DNA of 64,000 bases from Ruminococcus_G sp964621905 (GCA_964621905.1 CAZUNG010000008.1:52754-116753); one strand, 5' to 3'. Positions 42,770 through 52,428 are shown, counted from the first letter of the stretch. Made by a program: numbers and translations. Notes: generated by a model from the sequence alone, not told the origin.

Positions 42770-43944
42770 TCACCTTTTAAGACTTTATTTAAAATATAAG
42801 CAAACGGTTCCATGGCATTGCGCGCCTCCTCGACTGTATTAGTCTGCGCTCCGACCTCCAGCAGAACAGACTTCGGTCTCAGATCCAGGTTATACCGGTA
42901 CCCTTTGAGATATACACACCGGGTAAGCGTGGGATAATATCCGGCCGCCTCATATTCCAGACGAAAAGAAAATGCCAGATTGGCAATCACATTGTCATTT
43001 GGCAGATAATCGAGCGCTCCACTTTCATTTGTATAGCTCAGTCCATTAAAATACATAATCTGCGCCGTCGGCTTTCCATTGATATCCGTCACCAGATGTT
43101 TATCCTCCGATACTCCGTCCCTGTGCAGATCAATGATCACTTCTATCGATGGATTCTCTTCCAGAATCTGCAGAAGCCCGGTCCGGGCCGCATTGTATGC
43201 CTTACTTCTGTCAATTTCCCCATCAATAATATCAAATGTCTGCGTGTCATGGAGCACATGATATCCATACTGCTCTGTGAGTATCTGCGTCAGATAGTCT
43301 CCCACTCCCGTTACCCATGTTGAGGTATCGTCCGGGTCGGAATCCGCAAACTGTTCCTGGGAATGCGTATGGTAAATCAGAATCTGCGGCTTAGAATTAT
43401 CCTGCTGCATCGTAAGATCATGTTCCATCAGCGTATCGATGTTCAGAGTATCATCACCGATCGTCGTGTTCGGATCCACTACAAAAAAATGATTCAGCAG
43501 ATAATCAAAGTTGCGCAGGCTTTCCAGCGAAATATCGAACAGCGGACTCACGGGATTGACTGTCTCTACCGTATCCTGCGTCTCTTCCTGGTTCTGTTCT
43601 TTCTCCACCGCGGCTTCATTTTCCTTTTCCACAGCTTTTCCCTGATTTTCGCCCAGCAGCCGTTCCGCAAGTGTTCTCCCATTCATCTCGAGAATACTCT
43701 CACATGTCGATTCATCTTCCAGAATGACCGTCTCTTCTTCTTCCTGTGTGGTATAAAACAGACCGGGCATATATATAGAAACAGCCTGCTCCGTCAGCCC
43801 AATACCGATTCGTTCCAGTAAAAGCTGTCTTCTTGCTGCATCATCCTGCCGAAAAATCCATACCGCCTGCATTACATTGTAAATGCCAAACCCCAGCATC
43901 AACAGGAAAAACAGGCCTTTTAATATTGTTTTTCTTTTCCTCAA
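42766..43944 (-). CDS. spoIIP: stage II sporulation protein P
   Basis: 392 residues: an N-terminal helix (about 10-28), an acidic/Glu-rich linker (about 80-125) and the SpoIIP amidase/endopeptidase domain with ILIYHTHSQEQF, VIIDLHRDGV and a C-terminal SVLLEVGAQTNTVEEA. It degrades septal peptidoglycan during engulfment together with SpoIID and SpoIIM. TTG start with GAGGTGA upstream. Follows gpr by 41 nt, as in Bacillus. Confidence 0.93.
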   Translation of the reverse strand: MRKRKTILKGLFFLLMLGFGIYNVMQAVWIFRQDDAARRQLLLERIGIGLTEQAVSIYMPGLFYTTQEEEETVILEDESTCESILEMNGRTLAERLLGENQGKAVEKENEAAVEKEQNQEETQDTVETVNPVSPLFDISLESLRNFDYLLNHFFVVDPNTTIGDDTLNIDTLMEHDLTMQQDNSKPQILIYHTHSQEQFADSDPDDTSTWVTGVGDYLTQILTEQYGYHVLHDTQTFDIIDGEIDRSKAYNAARTGLLQILEENPSIEVIIDLHRDGVSEDKHLVTDINGKPTAQIMYFNGLSYTNESGALDYLPNDNVIANLAFSFRLEYEAAGYYPTLTRCVYLKGYRYNLDLRPKSVLLEVGAQTNTVEEARNAMEPFAYILNKVLKGE

Positions 43945-43985
43945 TCAGCATCACCTCATATCTATATATGAAGCTGCCTCCCAGG

Positions 43986-44894
43986 TTATACTTCATTCAG
44001 TGCGATATTTAATCCTTCTGATATGGTATAACTCAAATTTTTAACCGTCTCATCCACATCTTTCGGCGTCACAAACATACTGTGAAGCTGCGGCGTAATC
44101 AGCTCCGACAAAAATTCTTCCATTTCTGCCTCCTCTAAAGTCTCCAGCAGATGTTCCATAGCATCATGCACGATTGTCGCTGCATCAACAACCGTCGGAA
44201 CACCAATGGCAACAACCGGAACACCCAAAGTCTCCTGATTCAACCCATTTCTGTGATTGAGCACACCGGATCCCGGGTTGATTCCGGTGTCAGTGATCTG
44301 TATCGTACAGTTTAACCGCTTTGTGCTGCGCGCCGCCAGCGCATCAATCGCCACCACCATATCCGGTTTTGTCTCTTGGACGATCCCCTGCAGAATTTCC
44401 AGCGTTTCCATACCTGTCTGCGCCATAACCCCCGGGATTATACTGCTGACAATGTGTACATGATCTTCTCCTACCGCTGCCAGGCCGTATTCCTTGACAA
44501 TATGCCGGTTGATATCCAGATTCCGGACGACTTCCGGTCCGAGCGCGTCCGGTGTAACATCCCGGTTGCCGAGCCCGGCTATGAGCACAGACTTTTCCTT
44601 TTTCAGTCCCATAATTTTTCTCAGATGATGTGCGAGCTCTTTTGATACTTCCCGATGATAATCTTCATCCGGAACCGTCAGATTTGGTGCTTCCATAGTA
44701 ATATACACGCCTTTCGGCTTTTCCATGATCTTGGCTCCCCGGTCAGTCTCAATCGTAACCGTGGTTGTCTTGATCTCTTTTTCTCTGTCGTATCGTTCTT
44801 TGATGATTACCCCTTCAATCTCAACGTTATCTTTTTCAAACTTCTCTTTGCTCTCTACAGCCAGATCTGTACGCACACGGTACTTTGAAATCAT
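43986..44894 (-). CDS. gpr: germination protease GPR
   Basis: 302 residues of the GPR family, the aspartic-type endopeptidase that degrades small acid-soluble proteins at germination. The N-terminal propeptide-like region RVRTDLAVESKEKF is followed by LIAGLGNRDVTPDALGPEVV, the family's conserved core, and VVAIDALAARSTKRLN. SD AAGGAG precedes the ATG by about 10 nt. Together with spoIIP it shows that the organism forms spores or descends from one that did. Confidence 0.94.
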   Translation of the reverse strand: MISKYRVRTDLAVESKEKFEKDNVEIEGVIIKERYDREKEIKTTTVTIETDRGAKIMEKPKGVYITMEAPNLTVPDEDYHREVSKELAHHLRKIMGLKKEKSVLIAGLGNRDVTPDALGPEVVRNLDINRHIVKEYGLAAVGEDHVHIVSSIIPGVMAQTGMETLEILQGIVQETKPDMVVAIDALAARSTKRLNCTIQITDTGINPGSGVLNHRNGLNQETLGVPVVAIGVPTVVDAATIVHDAMEHLLETLEEAEMEEFLSELITPQLHSMFVTPKDVDETVKNLSYTISEGLNIALNEV

Positions 44895-44984
44895 ATCTTA
44901 CGCTCTCCTTATCATAGATTTTCTACTATTTTCTGCACTTTTACCATGAAATATGTATTTCATCAGATTTCCAATAAAAGATAT

Positions 44985-45019
44985 AAAAATTACCGCCGGC
45001 GAAATACTTCGCCGGCGGT
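44985..45019 (-). terminator. intrinsic terminator of the sugar-binding lipoprotein gene
   Basis: A 12-bp GC-rich stem (accgccggcgaa 44992-45003 / ttcgccggcggt 45008-45019) followed on the minus strand by ATTTTT (44990-44985). Confidence 0.9.
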
Positions 45020-45048
45020 CTGTGTGCTTCATCGCATCGTCAAATGCA

Positions 45049-46086
45049 TCACATATATTCATCTACATTGTCAGCTGTAACCGGTACAAATGGTACCCAG
45101 AGAACATTTCCTGTCTCATCCATAGTAAAGTCCGTTCCATCATTCAGTGCTTTCCCGTTCACCAGGTTAAGTGCAGACATCATAGCTGCAACTCCCTGTC
45201 CTTCTGCATCCTGGAATACTGTCATGGACAGTGTCCCCTCTTTGACTGCCTGGCATCCGTCAACGGTAGCATCCACGCCGACGATCGGAACTTCAGACGG
45301 GTCAAGACCGACAGCTTTCAAAGCTTCGATTGCTCCCAGAGCCATCGCATCATTGTTAGAAATAATACAGTCATATTCGATGGTTGTCAGCAGAGGTGTG
45401 ATCATATCCTGTGCTGTTGCACGATCCCAGTCTGCCGCCAGCGGAGCTGTTGCCTCTGTCGCCTTGATGCCGGCATCTTCCAGTGCCTGAAGACAGGACT
45501 CTGTACGCTGTGTGGTGGAAGTCTGTCCGATCATGCCGTTAAGCAAAATATATTTAATCTCTGTCTTGCCCTCCGCCTTAAACAGCTCAGCCAGATATTC
45601 TCCCTGGTACTTTCCGGATTCCATCTCATCCGATCCGGCATATACAACACTTTCACTCAAAACAGATTCCTCTGTCGGATATCTGTTAATCAATACAACT
45701 TTCATATCACCTGCCGCCTCAACAATCTGAGAACAAGTTGCAGGGTCAACCGGATTCACTATAATCGCCTTCTGTCCGTCGTTCTTTGCAGTCTCAACAA
45801 ATTGCAGCAATTTACTGGTATCATTCTGTGCATCCTGGGTTACCATATTGACACCCATATCTTTTGCTGCATTCTGTACACCTGTTTCCAGAGTAGAAAG
45901 GAATTCATCTCTGTTGCTGAGAATCAGAGTAACTGTTCCCAGATCCCCTGAGCCTTTCTCCTCTTCAGATCCTGCTTCCGAATCAGCCGCAGGTGCCGAA
46001 TTCTTTTCCTCACCACCGCCGCAACCAGACAGCATCCCCAGAGCCAATACGCCAGCCAGCAAACTCGCAAAAATCCTTCTCTTCAT
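45049..46086 (-). CDS. sugar ABC transporter substrate-binding lipoprotein
   Basis: 345 residues: a lipoprotein signal with lipobox LSGC (Cys22), a short acidic linker, and a type-I periplasmic binding fold (about 50-340). Features resembling galactose/ribose-type binders include VTLILSNRDEFLSTLETGVQ, IIVNPVDPATCSQIVEAA, DCIISNNDAMALGAIEALK and VPIVGVDATVDG. No permease or ATPase gene is adjacent; it has its own promoter and terminator. It may therefore feed a distant transporter or act in sensing. It is inserted between rpsT and gpr, which are neighbours in Bacillus. Confidence 0.88.
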   Translation of the reverse strand: MKRRIFASLLAGVLALGMLSGCGGGEEKNSAPAADSEAGSEEEKGSGDLGTVTLILSNRDEFLSTLETGVQNAAKDMGVNMVTQDAQNDTSKLLQFVETAKNDGQKAIIVNPVDPATCSQIVEAAGDMKVVLINRYPTEESVLSESVVYAGSDEMESGKYQGEYLAELFKAEGKTEIKYILLNGMIGQTSTTQRTESCLQALEDAGIKATEATAPLAADWDRATAQDMITPLLTTIEYDCIISNNDAMALGAIEALKAVGLDPSEVPIVGVDATVDGCQAVKEGTLSMTVFQDAEGQGVAAMMSALNLVNGKALNDGTDFTMDETGNVLWVPFVPVTADNVDEYM

Positions 46087-46131
46087 ATACCTTCTCCTCC
46101 TATACCTTTCTTCACAACTCTCGCTACTCAG

Positions 46132-46191
46132 TTATCGATCACTTTTTCCAGAAATTATGTCATTTAGAAATTTATCCGCAGAAATAGACAT
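46132..46191 (-). other. possible short leader ORF in the 5' UTR of the sugar-binding protein gene
   Basis: ATG at 46191-46189 and TAA at 46134-46132 encode 19 residues (MSISADKFLNDIISGKSDR). GGCGG lies 5 nt upstream. The frame is open as far back as 46212. It lies within the roughly 135-nt leader of the downstream gene. A leader peptide or a chance frame are both possible. Confidence 0.2.
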
Positions 46192-46226
46192 TAATTCCGC
46201 CAAAAGCTCCTCAATTAACTAATTTC

Positions 46227-46255
46227 AGTATACAATTTCAGCGGCACTTTGTCAA
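46227..46255 (-). promoter_or_regulatory. sigma-A promoter of the sugar-binding lipoprotein gene
   Basis: Perfect -35 TTGACA (46255-46250), 17 nt, TATACT (46232-46227) on the minus strand. It leaves a 5' UTR of about 135 nt. Confidence 0.7.
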
Positions 46256-46351
46256 TTTTTTTTTGATTCCAAACGCAAAAAACAGCCCCGGTGGAGCGTT
46301 TTCATCTGTTCATAATTTTACTATTTTCTGCCGTTTTCCTGAAAATATGTA

Positions 46352-46380
46352 TTGACAAACAAAAGGAAGTGTCATAAAAT
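46352..46380 (+). promoter_or_regulatory. sigma-A promoter and leader of rpsT
   Basis: Perfect -35 TTGACA (46352-46357), 17 nt, TAAAAT (46375-46380). The leader of about 85 nt contains a small hairpin (TTAGAG / CTCTAA, around 46399-46420), possibly used for autogenous control. Confidence 0.7.
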
Positions 46381-46471
46381 ATATAAGCATGTGTATGTTA
46401 GAGTTCGTGTCTCTCTAATATATAAAAATCAGAAAAAATTAAATATCAAATGATTATTGGAGGTGTACGTT

Positions 46472-46735
46472 TTGGCTAATATTAAATCTGCAAAAAAAAG
46501 AATCCTGGTAAACAGAACAAAGGCTGCCAGAAATAAAGCAATCAAATCTGCTGTTAAGACTTCTATTAAAAAAGTAGAGACAGCAGTTGCAAATAAAGAC
46601 AAAGAAGCAGCAAACAGCGCTTTATTGGAAGCGATTTCCGCAATTGACAAGGCTACTACAAAAGGTGTGTTCCATAAAAACACATCTTCAAGAAAAGTAT
46701 CCCGTCTGTCAAAAGCAGTAAACACAATCGCATAA
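46472..46735 (+). CDS. rpsT: 30S ribosomal protein S20
   Basis: 87 residues, rich in Lys and Ala (NIKSAKKRILVNRTKAARNK), the typical S20 that binds 16S rRNA in the body of the small subunit. The start is TTG at 46472 with GGAGG 8 nt upstream. The in-frame ATG 15 nt earlier overlaps the SD. It is the only plus-strand gene in this stretch, with its own promoter and terminator. Non-AUG starts are common for rpsT and are tied to autoregulation in E. coli. Confidence 0.95.
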   Translation: MANIKSAKKRILVNRTKAARNKAIKSAVKTSIKKVETAVANKDKEAANSALLEAISAIDKATTKGVFHKNTSSRKVSRLSKAVNTIA

Positions 46736-46750
46736 TTACGCTCTTAAAAC

Positions 46751-46785
46751 AAAGAACAGCCATACCGTCAGTGGCTGTTCTTTTT
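46751..46785 (+). terminator. intrinsic terminator of rpsT
   Basis: An 11-bp stem (aagaacagcca 46752-46762 / tggctgttctt 46772-46782) followed by T5. The flanking A-run could also serve the convergent holA transcript. Confidence 0.88.
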
Positions 46786-46811
46786 ATTGCTTCTTTATTC
46801 AACTGCATTCA

Positions 46812-47792
46812 TCATGCCGCGCTGTATTTCACAATCAGCAGCTCCACACTCATTACATCCGTCAGGCGCCCTGTTTTGACCTCTTCTTCTGCCTGCAAAA
46901 AATCGTCCAGTGCGCCCTGAAGTACCTGTCTGTCATAGTTTCCGGCATACCCAAGGTAATTTCTCACTACAAAACTTTGCAGTCCAGTCCGGGAAGCGAT
47001 CTCGCTCTGACTGTATCCCGCAGCTCTCAGTTCTTTTATCTGAAGGAGATGATTGAACTGACGCGCCAGCAGAAAAAGGATCCTCATCGGCGGTTCTTTC
47101 AGTTCCAGCAGATCATAATACAGTTTTAGCGCCTGCTTCTGATCTTTCTGTGCCACGGCACGTACCATATCAAAAATGTGATTAGCCACCTGAACAGAAC
47201 ACACGGCTTCAATATCCGCCGTCGAGATCACCTCCCGCCCCGCCGTGTAGGCAATCAGCTTTTCCAGTTCATTTTCAATCTGATACATATCGTTTCCTGT
47301 ACAGGACAGGAACAGCTCCATATCCTGTTTCGTAATTTTTCTGCCTTCTTTTTTCAGTGATCCAAGCACCCAGCGCATCAATGTACTTTCATTCTGCCTT
47401 GCAAATTCCACGATCCTGCCTGCATTTTTTACCGCCTTATACATACGGCTTCTCTTATCAAGTTCCTCCTCCACAAACAACAGATACAGGTAGTCCGGCA
47501 GCTGTGCAATATACTCCGGCAGTTTTTCGCACTGCCCTTTAAAAAATCCAGTCTCTTCCAGGATAATCACTCTGTTCTGCGACAGAAAAGGCAGTGTTTC
47601 TCCCAGGTCAATAATTTCTCCCGGTGAAACCCCTTTTCCGCGAAACACCGTGCGGTTCATGGTGTCATCCTCCGGCAGCCACGCTGCAGACAGCTTATCG
47701 CGGTACTGCTTTTTCAGATACCCTTCTTCTCCGTAAAACAGATAGACATGTTCAAAATTATGATTTTTAATATCTTCCAAAATACTTTTCAT
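46812..47792 (-). CDS. holA: DNA polymerase III subunit delta
   Basis: 326 residues, the clamp-loader delta subunit that opens the beta ring. The N-terminal AAA-like domain starts NFEHVYLFYGEEGYLKKQYRD and lacks a functional P-loop, as usual. YLLFVEEELDKRSRMYKAVK and the C-terminal collar (KEPPMRILFLLARQFNHLLQ) fit HolA. It starts 21 nt after comEC, the order conserved in Bacillus. Confidence 0.92.
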   Translation of the reverse strand: MKSILEDIKNHNFEHVYLFYGEEGYLKKQYRDKLSAAWLPEDDTMNRTVFRGKGVSPGEIIDLGETLPFLSQNRVIILEETGFFKGQCEKLPEYIAQLPDYLYLLFVEEELDKRSRMYKAVKNAGRIVEFARQNESTLMRWVLGSLKKEGRKITKQDMELFLSCTGNDMYQIENELEKLIAYTAGREVISTADIEAVCSVQVANHIFDMVRAVAQKDQKQALKLYYDLLELKEPPMRILFLLARQFNHLLQIKELRAAGYSQSEIASRTGLQSFVVRNYLGYAGNYDRQVLQGALDDFLQAEEEVKTGRLTDVMSVELLIVKYSAA

Positions 47793-47813
47793 ACAACTAC
47801 GATACTCATTTTA

Positions 47814-50015
47814 TTACTCTTTGTCAACGGCTGATTGTTCCAGAAAGCATGTGATCGTCAACTTTTCTGCTCCATCTGTCTTCAGCATAACAGCTCCTGT
47901 CTCAGGGGTCTTCCAGATTTTTGCCCCGGCACGTTCAATACGCCTCACTACTTCCGGATGGGGATGGCCATATCTGTTATCCGCACCGCATGAGATAAAA
48001 CAGAAATCCGGCAAAGCTGCGTTTAAAAATTCTTCTGCTGTTGAAGACTTTGAACCATGATGTGCAACTTTCAGCAGCTGACAGGAGATATCTTCACCGG
48101 CAGCCTGCTCTTCTGCCTCCCCGCAGAGATCTCCTGTAAAAACAGCAGAAAATTTCCCAAACGCAACCTTCAGCGTGAGTGACCCGCTGTTGCTGTCCTC
48201 AAAAACTTCCTGAGAGCCAGGATGCAGCACAGTAATCCGCACATTTCCATCCTGAATCTGATCTCCTTTTTTCAGATAGCTGACAGGAATACCGGCGGCC
48301 TCTGCCGTATCTGCCAGTTCCTTTTTACCGGCTGTCCTCATCCAGTACGGCAGCAGCAGTTTTCTTATACGCAGTGAAGTCTGATGATCCCTGACAGCTG
48401 TTAATATCTCCAGAATTCCGTTCACGTGGTCATCATCATCATGCGTCACAAACACACCCTCAAGTGTCTGAACCCCACGGCTCTTCAGATATGGCAAGAT
48501 CCGGTAGTTCCCCACCTCATTTGTGCTGCTGCTCCCTCCGTCCAGCAGATAGTGGGAGCCCGATGGAAAAGTAAACACAAAAGAGTCCCCCTGCCCGACA
48601 TCCAGCATTGTAATTGCAAATCCTTCCGGCGGACGCGTGCACAGACCGATCACAGCAATCATGGGAAGCAGCAGCCTTAAGGTACCCCTCGTTTGTTTCT
48701 TCCCGCCGCTGTTTAACAGGAAAATCCACACGCCCAATACTGCATAATAAAATATCATCTGATAACAGGACGGTTTTCCAAGGATCCAGGCAGCAAATGG
48801 AATTCTGCTCACACCCCCAAGCATTGCTTCATTAAATGCCAGCACCAGTTTTCCCGGAAAAAGCAGACAGCTTCCCGCTCCCCGGGAAATCAGTCCCACG
48901 AGGCAGCCGGCCGCGCCCGACCCAAGCAGCAGCGGAAGCAGCGGAAGCAGCAGCATATTCAGGAGGGGAGCAAATACCGGAAGCTCATAAAAGTAATACA
49001 GGGTCAGCGGAAACACAACAAGCCACACAGCTCCAAAAGACCACATGGCAGTTCCCGCTTTTTTCTTTTGGTTGAACACCGGCAGTACCAGGCCAATCCC
49101 CAGCACTGCCGCATAGGACAATAAAAAACCACTATACCACAGGTATCCCGGATATTCCGCCAGAATCAGAAGTGCTGACAGCGCAAGCGCCGACAGCAAG
49201 TCATATGTCCTTCCGGCAAGTCTGGCACCCGCAGCAAGTGAAAACATAATAACCGCTCTCAAGGCGGAAACACTGGAACCAGTAAACATACCGTACACCA
49301 CCACCAGAAATGCAGAAATACCGCTTGAAAGTCTGGCGCCACATCCAATTTTCATCATAAGCCGAAACATCCCCATTCCGATAACGGTCAGATGCATGCC
49401 CGAGATCGCCAGCATATGCATCATTCCGCCAATCTGATAGGCACTTTTAGTCTCCTCCTCCAGCAGGCTTTTATCCCCCAGAACCACAGCCGCAAAAACT
49501 CCCGCCTCCCTGGGCGCTTCCCGCTGCAAAAAACTGCTCATTCGTTCTCTGATCCCAGCAAGAAAATTACGCACAGGATAACTGCGGTCATCAACAATAT
49601 CGATGTTTTCAGCACTCATCAGTGCATCAATTTTCTGTACCGCATCATAGAATCTCTGGTCGAACTGCCCTGGATTCGTGGATGCCGGAACACTGTATAA
49701 CTCTCCCGACACACTGAGCAGGTTTCCGATCTTAAAAGATTGTTTTTTATTTTGTTTAATTTTAATATTTCTTATGGAATAACGTCTGGTCTGAATGACC
49801 AGTTCCGTTTCTCTCAGATAGAGATAAGATTTGTCGTTCTTTGTTTCCTGCCGGTATACTCTTCCCAGAGCCCGGCACACGGCATTTTCCTCCGAAAACG
49901 CCGCAACCGCCTCATTATGTCTCAGACTTCCCGCATGGGTGATCCCGAGACTTTCCAGAAGCCAGATACCTGCCATGATGATAATACACAGCAGGCATAA
50001 CGGCCGTTTATTCAT
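47814..50015 (-). CDS. comEC: ComEC/Rec2 DNA-uptake channel protein
   Basis: 733 residues: an N-terminal helix pair with an extracellular OB-like DUF4131 region (about 30-150), the polytopic competence domain (about 190-460, GDKSLLEEETKSAYQIGGM then MHMLAISGMHLTV), and a C-terminal metallo-beta-lactamase-like nuclease domain (about 475-725, LDVGQGDSFVF, VTHDDDDHVNGI, VAHHGSKSST). It carries single-stranded DNA across the membrane. The ATG at 50015 follows GGAGG at 6 nt and overlaps the GerMN gene by 8 nt. Confidence 0.93.
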   Translation of the reverse strand: MNKRPLCLLCIIIMAGIWLLESLGITHAGSLRHNEAVAAFSEENAVCRALGRVYRQETKNDKSYLYLRETELVIQTRRYSIRNIKIKQNKKQSFKIGNLLSVSGELYSVPASTNPGQFDQRFYDAVQKIDALMSAENIDIVDDRSYPVRNFLAGIRERMSSFLQREAPREAGVFAAVVLGDKSLLEEETKSAYQIGGMMHMLAISGMHLTVIGMGMFRLMMKIGCGARLSSGISAFLVVVYGMFTGSSVSALRAVIMFSLAAGARLAGRTYDLLSALALSALLILAEYPGYLWYSGFLLSYAAVLGIGLVLPVFNQKKKAGTAMWSFGAVWLVVFPLTLYYFYELPVFAPLLNMLLLPLLPLLLGSGAAGCLVGLISRGAGSCLLFPGKLVLAFNEAMLGGVSRIPFAAWILGKPSCYQMIFYYAVLGVWIFLLNSGGKKQTRGTLRLLLPMIAVIGLCTRPPEGFAITMLDVGQGDSFVFTFPSGSHYLLDGGSSSTNEVGNYRILPYLKSRGVQTLEGVFVTHDDDDHVNGILEILTAVRDHQTSLRIRKLLLPYWMRTAGKKELADTAEAAGIPVSYLKKGDQIQDGNVRITVLHPGSQEVFEDSNSGSLTLKVAFGKFSAVFTGDLCGEAEEQAAGEDISCQLLKVAHHGSKSSTAEEFLNAALPDFCFISCGADNRYGHPHPEVVRRIERAGAKIWKTPETGAVMLKTDGAEKLTITCFLEQSAVDKE

Positions 50016-50937
50016 CTGCATCCTCCACCAGACTCAAATCCTGTACAAAGAATTGATCCAGGCTGATACTCTCAAGATAGTTCACCTTGGTATCCCCGTT
50101 GATAGAGATCTGAACCTGCTTTACGTTGCCTGAACGGGTCAGTGAGTTGACAATGGAATACACCGGTATCTCAGCCAGTATATTAGGCGCCATGTCCAGA
50201 TATGTTTTACTGAGATTGACATAGCAGATACCATCTGCAGCGGTAACCCCCAAAATTCTTGTTTCCTGGGGAACTGTTGCAAAATGGCCCTCTTCCTTCG
50301 GTCCTTTCAGCAGCTGCTCTACGATCACACGTTCCAGAGGCATGCTTGTACTGTAATAAACGCTGCGGTCTTCTTCCAGCAGGCGGTCTCCCGCTTCGTT
50401 CGAAAAGTACAGCTTCATCGTCACAGACTGGTACGCATTGATCTCACTGCCGGAATTCTCCACAAACGAATCCGCATTCATAAGCTCCACGTCCTTGCCG
50501 TAAGAGTCTTTCAGGCGTTCACCCTCAACCAAAAAGCCCACACAGGCAATCCCCGATATCTGAGTAAACGATCTGACCAGACTCGCCCGGATCAAAACCT
50601 CCTCCGTCTTATCAATGCCTGTGTATGACTGACTGAAATCAAGCCACAGTACATCTTCTGAAAGTTTCGTATTGATCAGGCTGACACCGTCCGGGAGAAG
50701 CGATGTCCCCTTCTCCTCCTTAAGTTTCTCAAAAAGCCTGGTACACATCTCATCAATCATGGCCTCTGTACCGGCACTTTCCAGTACACATTCCGTACTC
50801 ACTACCTTGCTTTTTTCTTTATTTACGTAATACAGCTGATATTCACTGTCAGCCTTTTCCTCCTGCCCGCCGCCGGAACATCCGGCCGCCAAAAGGCAGA
50901 ATGCTGTCAGAAATATCCCATATAATATCTTTTTCAT
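50008..50937 (-). CDS. GerMN-domain lipoprotein
   Basis: 309 residues: lipobox LAAGC (Cys20), then two tandem GerMN domains (about 35-165 and 175-295). Recurrent features are LYYVNKEKSKVV ... LWLDFSQSYTGI in the first and MKLYFSNEAGDRLL ... CYVNLSKTYLDM in the second. GerM-like proteins are envelope proteins needed for sporulation and germination in Bacillus, but this one is placed directly behind a two-component system and before comEC. It may be a regulatory partner of the sensor kinase, as LpqB is for MtrB in actinobacteria. That parallel is inference. Confidence 0.85.
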   Translation of the reverse strand: MKKILYGIFLTAFCLLAAGCSGGGQEEKADSEYQLYYVNKEKSKVVSTECVLESAGTEAMIDEMCTRLFEKLKEEKGTSLLPDGVSLINTKLSEDVLWLDFSQSYTGIDKTEEVLIRASLVRSFTQISGIACVGFLVEGERLKDSYGKDVELMNADSFVENSGSEINAYQSVTMKLYFSNEAGDRLLEEDRSVYYSTSMPLERVIVEQLLKGPKEEGHFATVPQETRILGVTAADGICYVNLSKTYLDMAPNILAEIPVYSIVNSLTRSGNVKQVQISINGDTKVNYLESISLDQFFVQDLSLVEDADE

Positions 50938-50958
50938 GACTTCCCTTCCGACTGACTT

Positions 50959-52428
50959 TTATTCAATATAAGTAAGCGGTATTCTCACAGAAAATGTAGT
51001 GCCCTCGTTCTCTTTACTATAGACTTTGACTGCACCGTGATGCATCAGAACAGCACTTCTGGTAATGGCAAGTCCAAGACCTGTTCCTCCGATTTCCCTG
51101 GAATGAGATTTGTCAACACGGTAGAATCTTTCAAAGATATGATCCAGATTATCCTCCGGAATACCCACTCCGGAGTCTGCGACAGTCACATAAAAATATT
51201 TGTGATCCGCATTCAGAGAGACACGCACCCAGCCTCCGTCCACATTATACTTGATCGCATTCTCTACCAGATTAGACAGGGCAAGCGTCAGCTTCACCTC
51301 ATCCACCTCAGCATTCACCGGCCGGAAACTGTCCAGGATCAATTCAATGTTCCGCTTACCAGCAATCGGTTTCAGCCTTTTTAGTATCAGCTCCAGCAGT
51401 TCATTGATATTCATGGATTCGATATTCAGGTCCGCCGCCTTTTTATCCAGCTTCACCAGAGAGAGTAAATCCGTGATAATTTTATTCTCACGGTCGATCT
51501 CCTCCGTAATATCCTGCATAAACTCCTGATACATTTCGATCGGCACATTTTCCTGCCCGACAAGCGAATCAGCCAGCACTTTGACAGACGCAAGCGGTGT
51601 TTTCAGTTCGTGCGAAACGTTCGAGACAAATTCCTGCCTCGATTCGTCCAGCGTTTTGACTCTGCTGAGCATCTTATTAAAAGCATCTGTGATCAGTTCT
51701 GTCTCCGTGTAATCCGGCACAGAAATATTTTCATCCAGATATCCATCTGTGATATCTTCGATTGCCTTGGTGACACGCGCAAACGGTTTCACCAGGATCC
51801 CTGAAAGGATGTATCCAAACACCAAAACCAAAATTGCAATAACCAGCAGAAGCAGCACACCTTTCTGTTCCAGGATATCGATGCTCACGGCAATTTCATC
51901 CGTTGACACGCTCACAAGCATAACGCCGCTTATCGCTTTCTCCCCCTCCGAATCCTGAATGGGAACAGCGATCTCCATAAATCTGTTCTTGCTGTCATAC
52001 TGGCTGGTTCCCTGCCCGCGGAAACACTTCACTACTTCCTCCGAGATGATAACTTTTCCTTTGTCCAGATCGTACGTGTCAAATATGATTTTGTAATCCT
52101 TATTGATGACAAGAATCCTTCCACTGTAAATATTGGAAAACAGAGACAACTCTCCGTCGACTGATGTGGAAGAAGAATTCTCAAAATATCGTTCCGATAT
52201 CAAAAGGTTTGATAAGATATCACACTGATTTTTAACGTTAAAATTCCGAAGCGAAACCGCCCGGTCTTCATAACTGCTCACGATTCCGTTTTCTACAACG
52301 ATACTCGGCACAATTCCAATGATCACCAGGATCAGCATGATTCTGAATCTCAGACTTTTAAAAAATTTAAAATTTCTTGTGAATTTAAGCCTGGAAATAG
52401 TAACCCACTCCCCACTTCGTATGAACAT
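50959..52428 (-). CDS. sensor histidine kinase
   Basis: 489 residues: a first helix (about 28-46, FRIMLILVIIGIVPSIVV), an extracytoplasmic sensor region of about 140 residues, a second helix (GVLLLLVIAILVLVFGYIL), HAMP, HisKA with FVSNVSHELKTPLASVK (phospho-His), and HATPase_c with NLVENAIKYN, ADSGVGIPEDNLDHIFERFYR and GGTGLGLAIT. It resembles WalK/ResE-class kinases but lacks a PAS domain. The 5' end overlaps the response-regulator gene by 44 nt in the longest reading. The true start could be further in, since no clear SD precedes the ATG at 52428. Confidence 0.92.
   Translation of the reverse strand: MFIRSGEWVTISRLKFTRNFKFFKSLRFRIMLILVIIGIVPSIVVENGIVSSYEDRAVSLRNFNVKNQCDILSNLLISERYFENSSSTSVDGELSLFSNIYSGRILVINKDYKIIFDTYDLDKGKVIISEEVVKCFRGQGTSQYDSKNRFMEIAVPIQDSEGEKAISGVMLVSVSTDEIAVSIDILEQKGVLLLLVIAILVLVFGYILSGILVKPFARVTKAIEDITDGYLDENISVPDYTETELITDAFNKMLSRVKTLDESRQEFVSNVSHELKTPLASVKVLADSLVGQENVPIEMYQEFMQDITEEIDRENKIITDLLSLVKLDKKAADLNIESMNINELLELILKRLKPIAGKRNIELILDSFRPVNAEVDEVKLTLALSNLVENAIKYNVDGGWVRVSLNADHKYFYVTVADSGVGIPEDNLDHIFERFYRVDKSHSREIGGTGLGLAITRSAVLMHHGAVKVYSKENEGTTFSVRIPLTYIE

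Noticed and set aside
43986..44985. Sigma-G promoter upstream of gpr
   Set aside because: CATGGTA resembles a sigma-G -10, but no acceptable -35 lies at the right distance.
44953..45951. A 332-codon plus-strand frame opposite the sugar-binding lipoprotein gene
   Set aside because: Cys- and Ser-rich shadow without family motifs. It would begin inside the terminator hairpin of the real gene.
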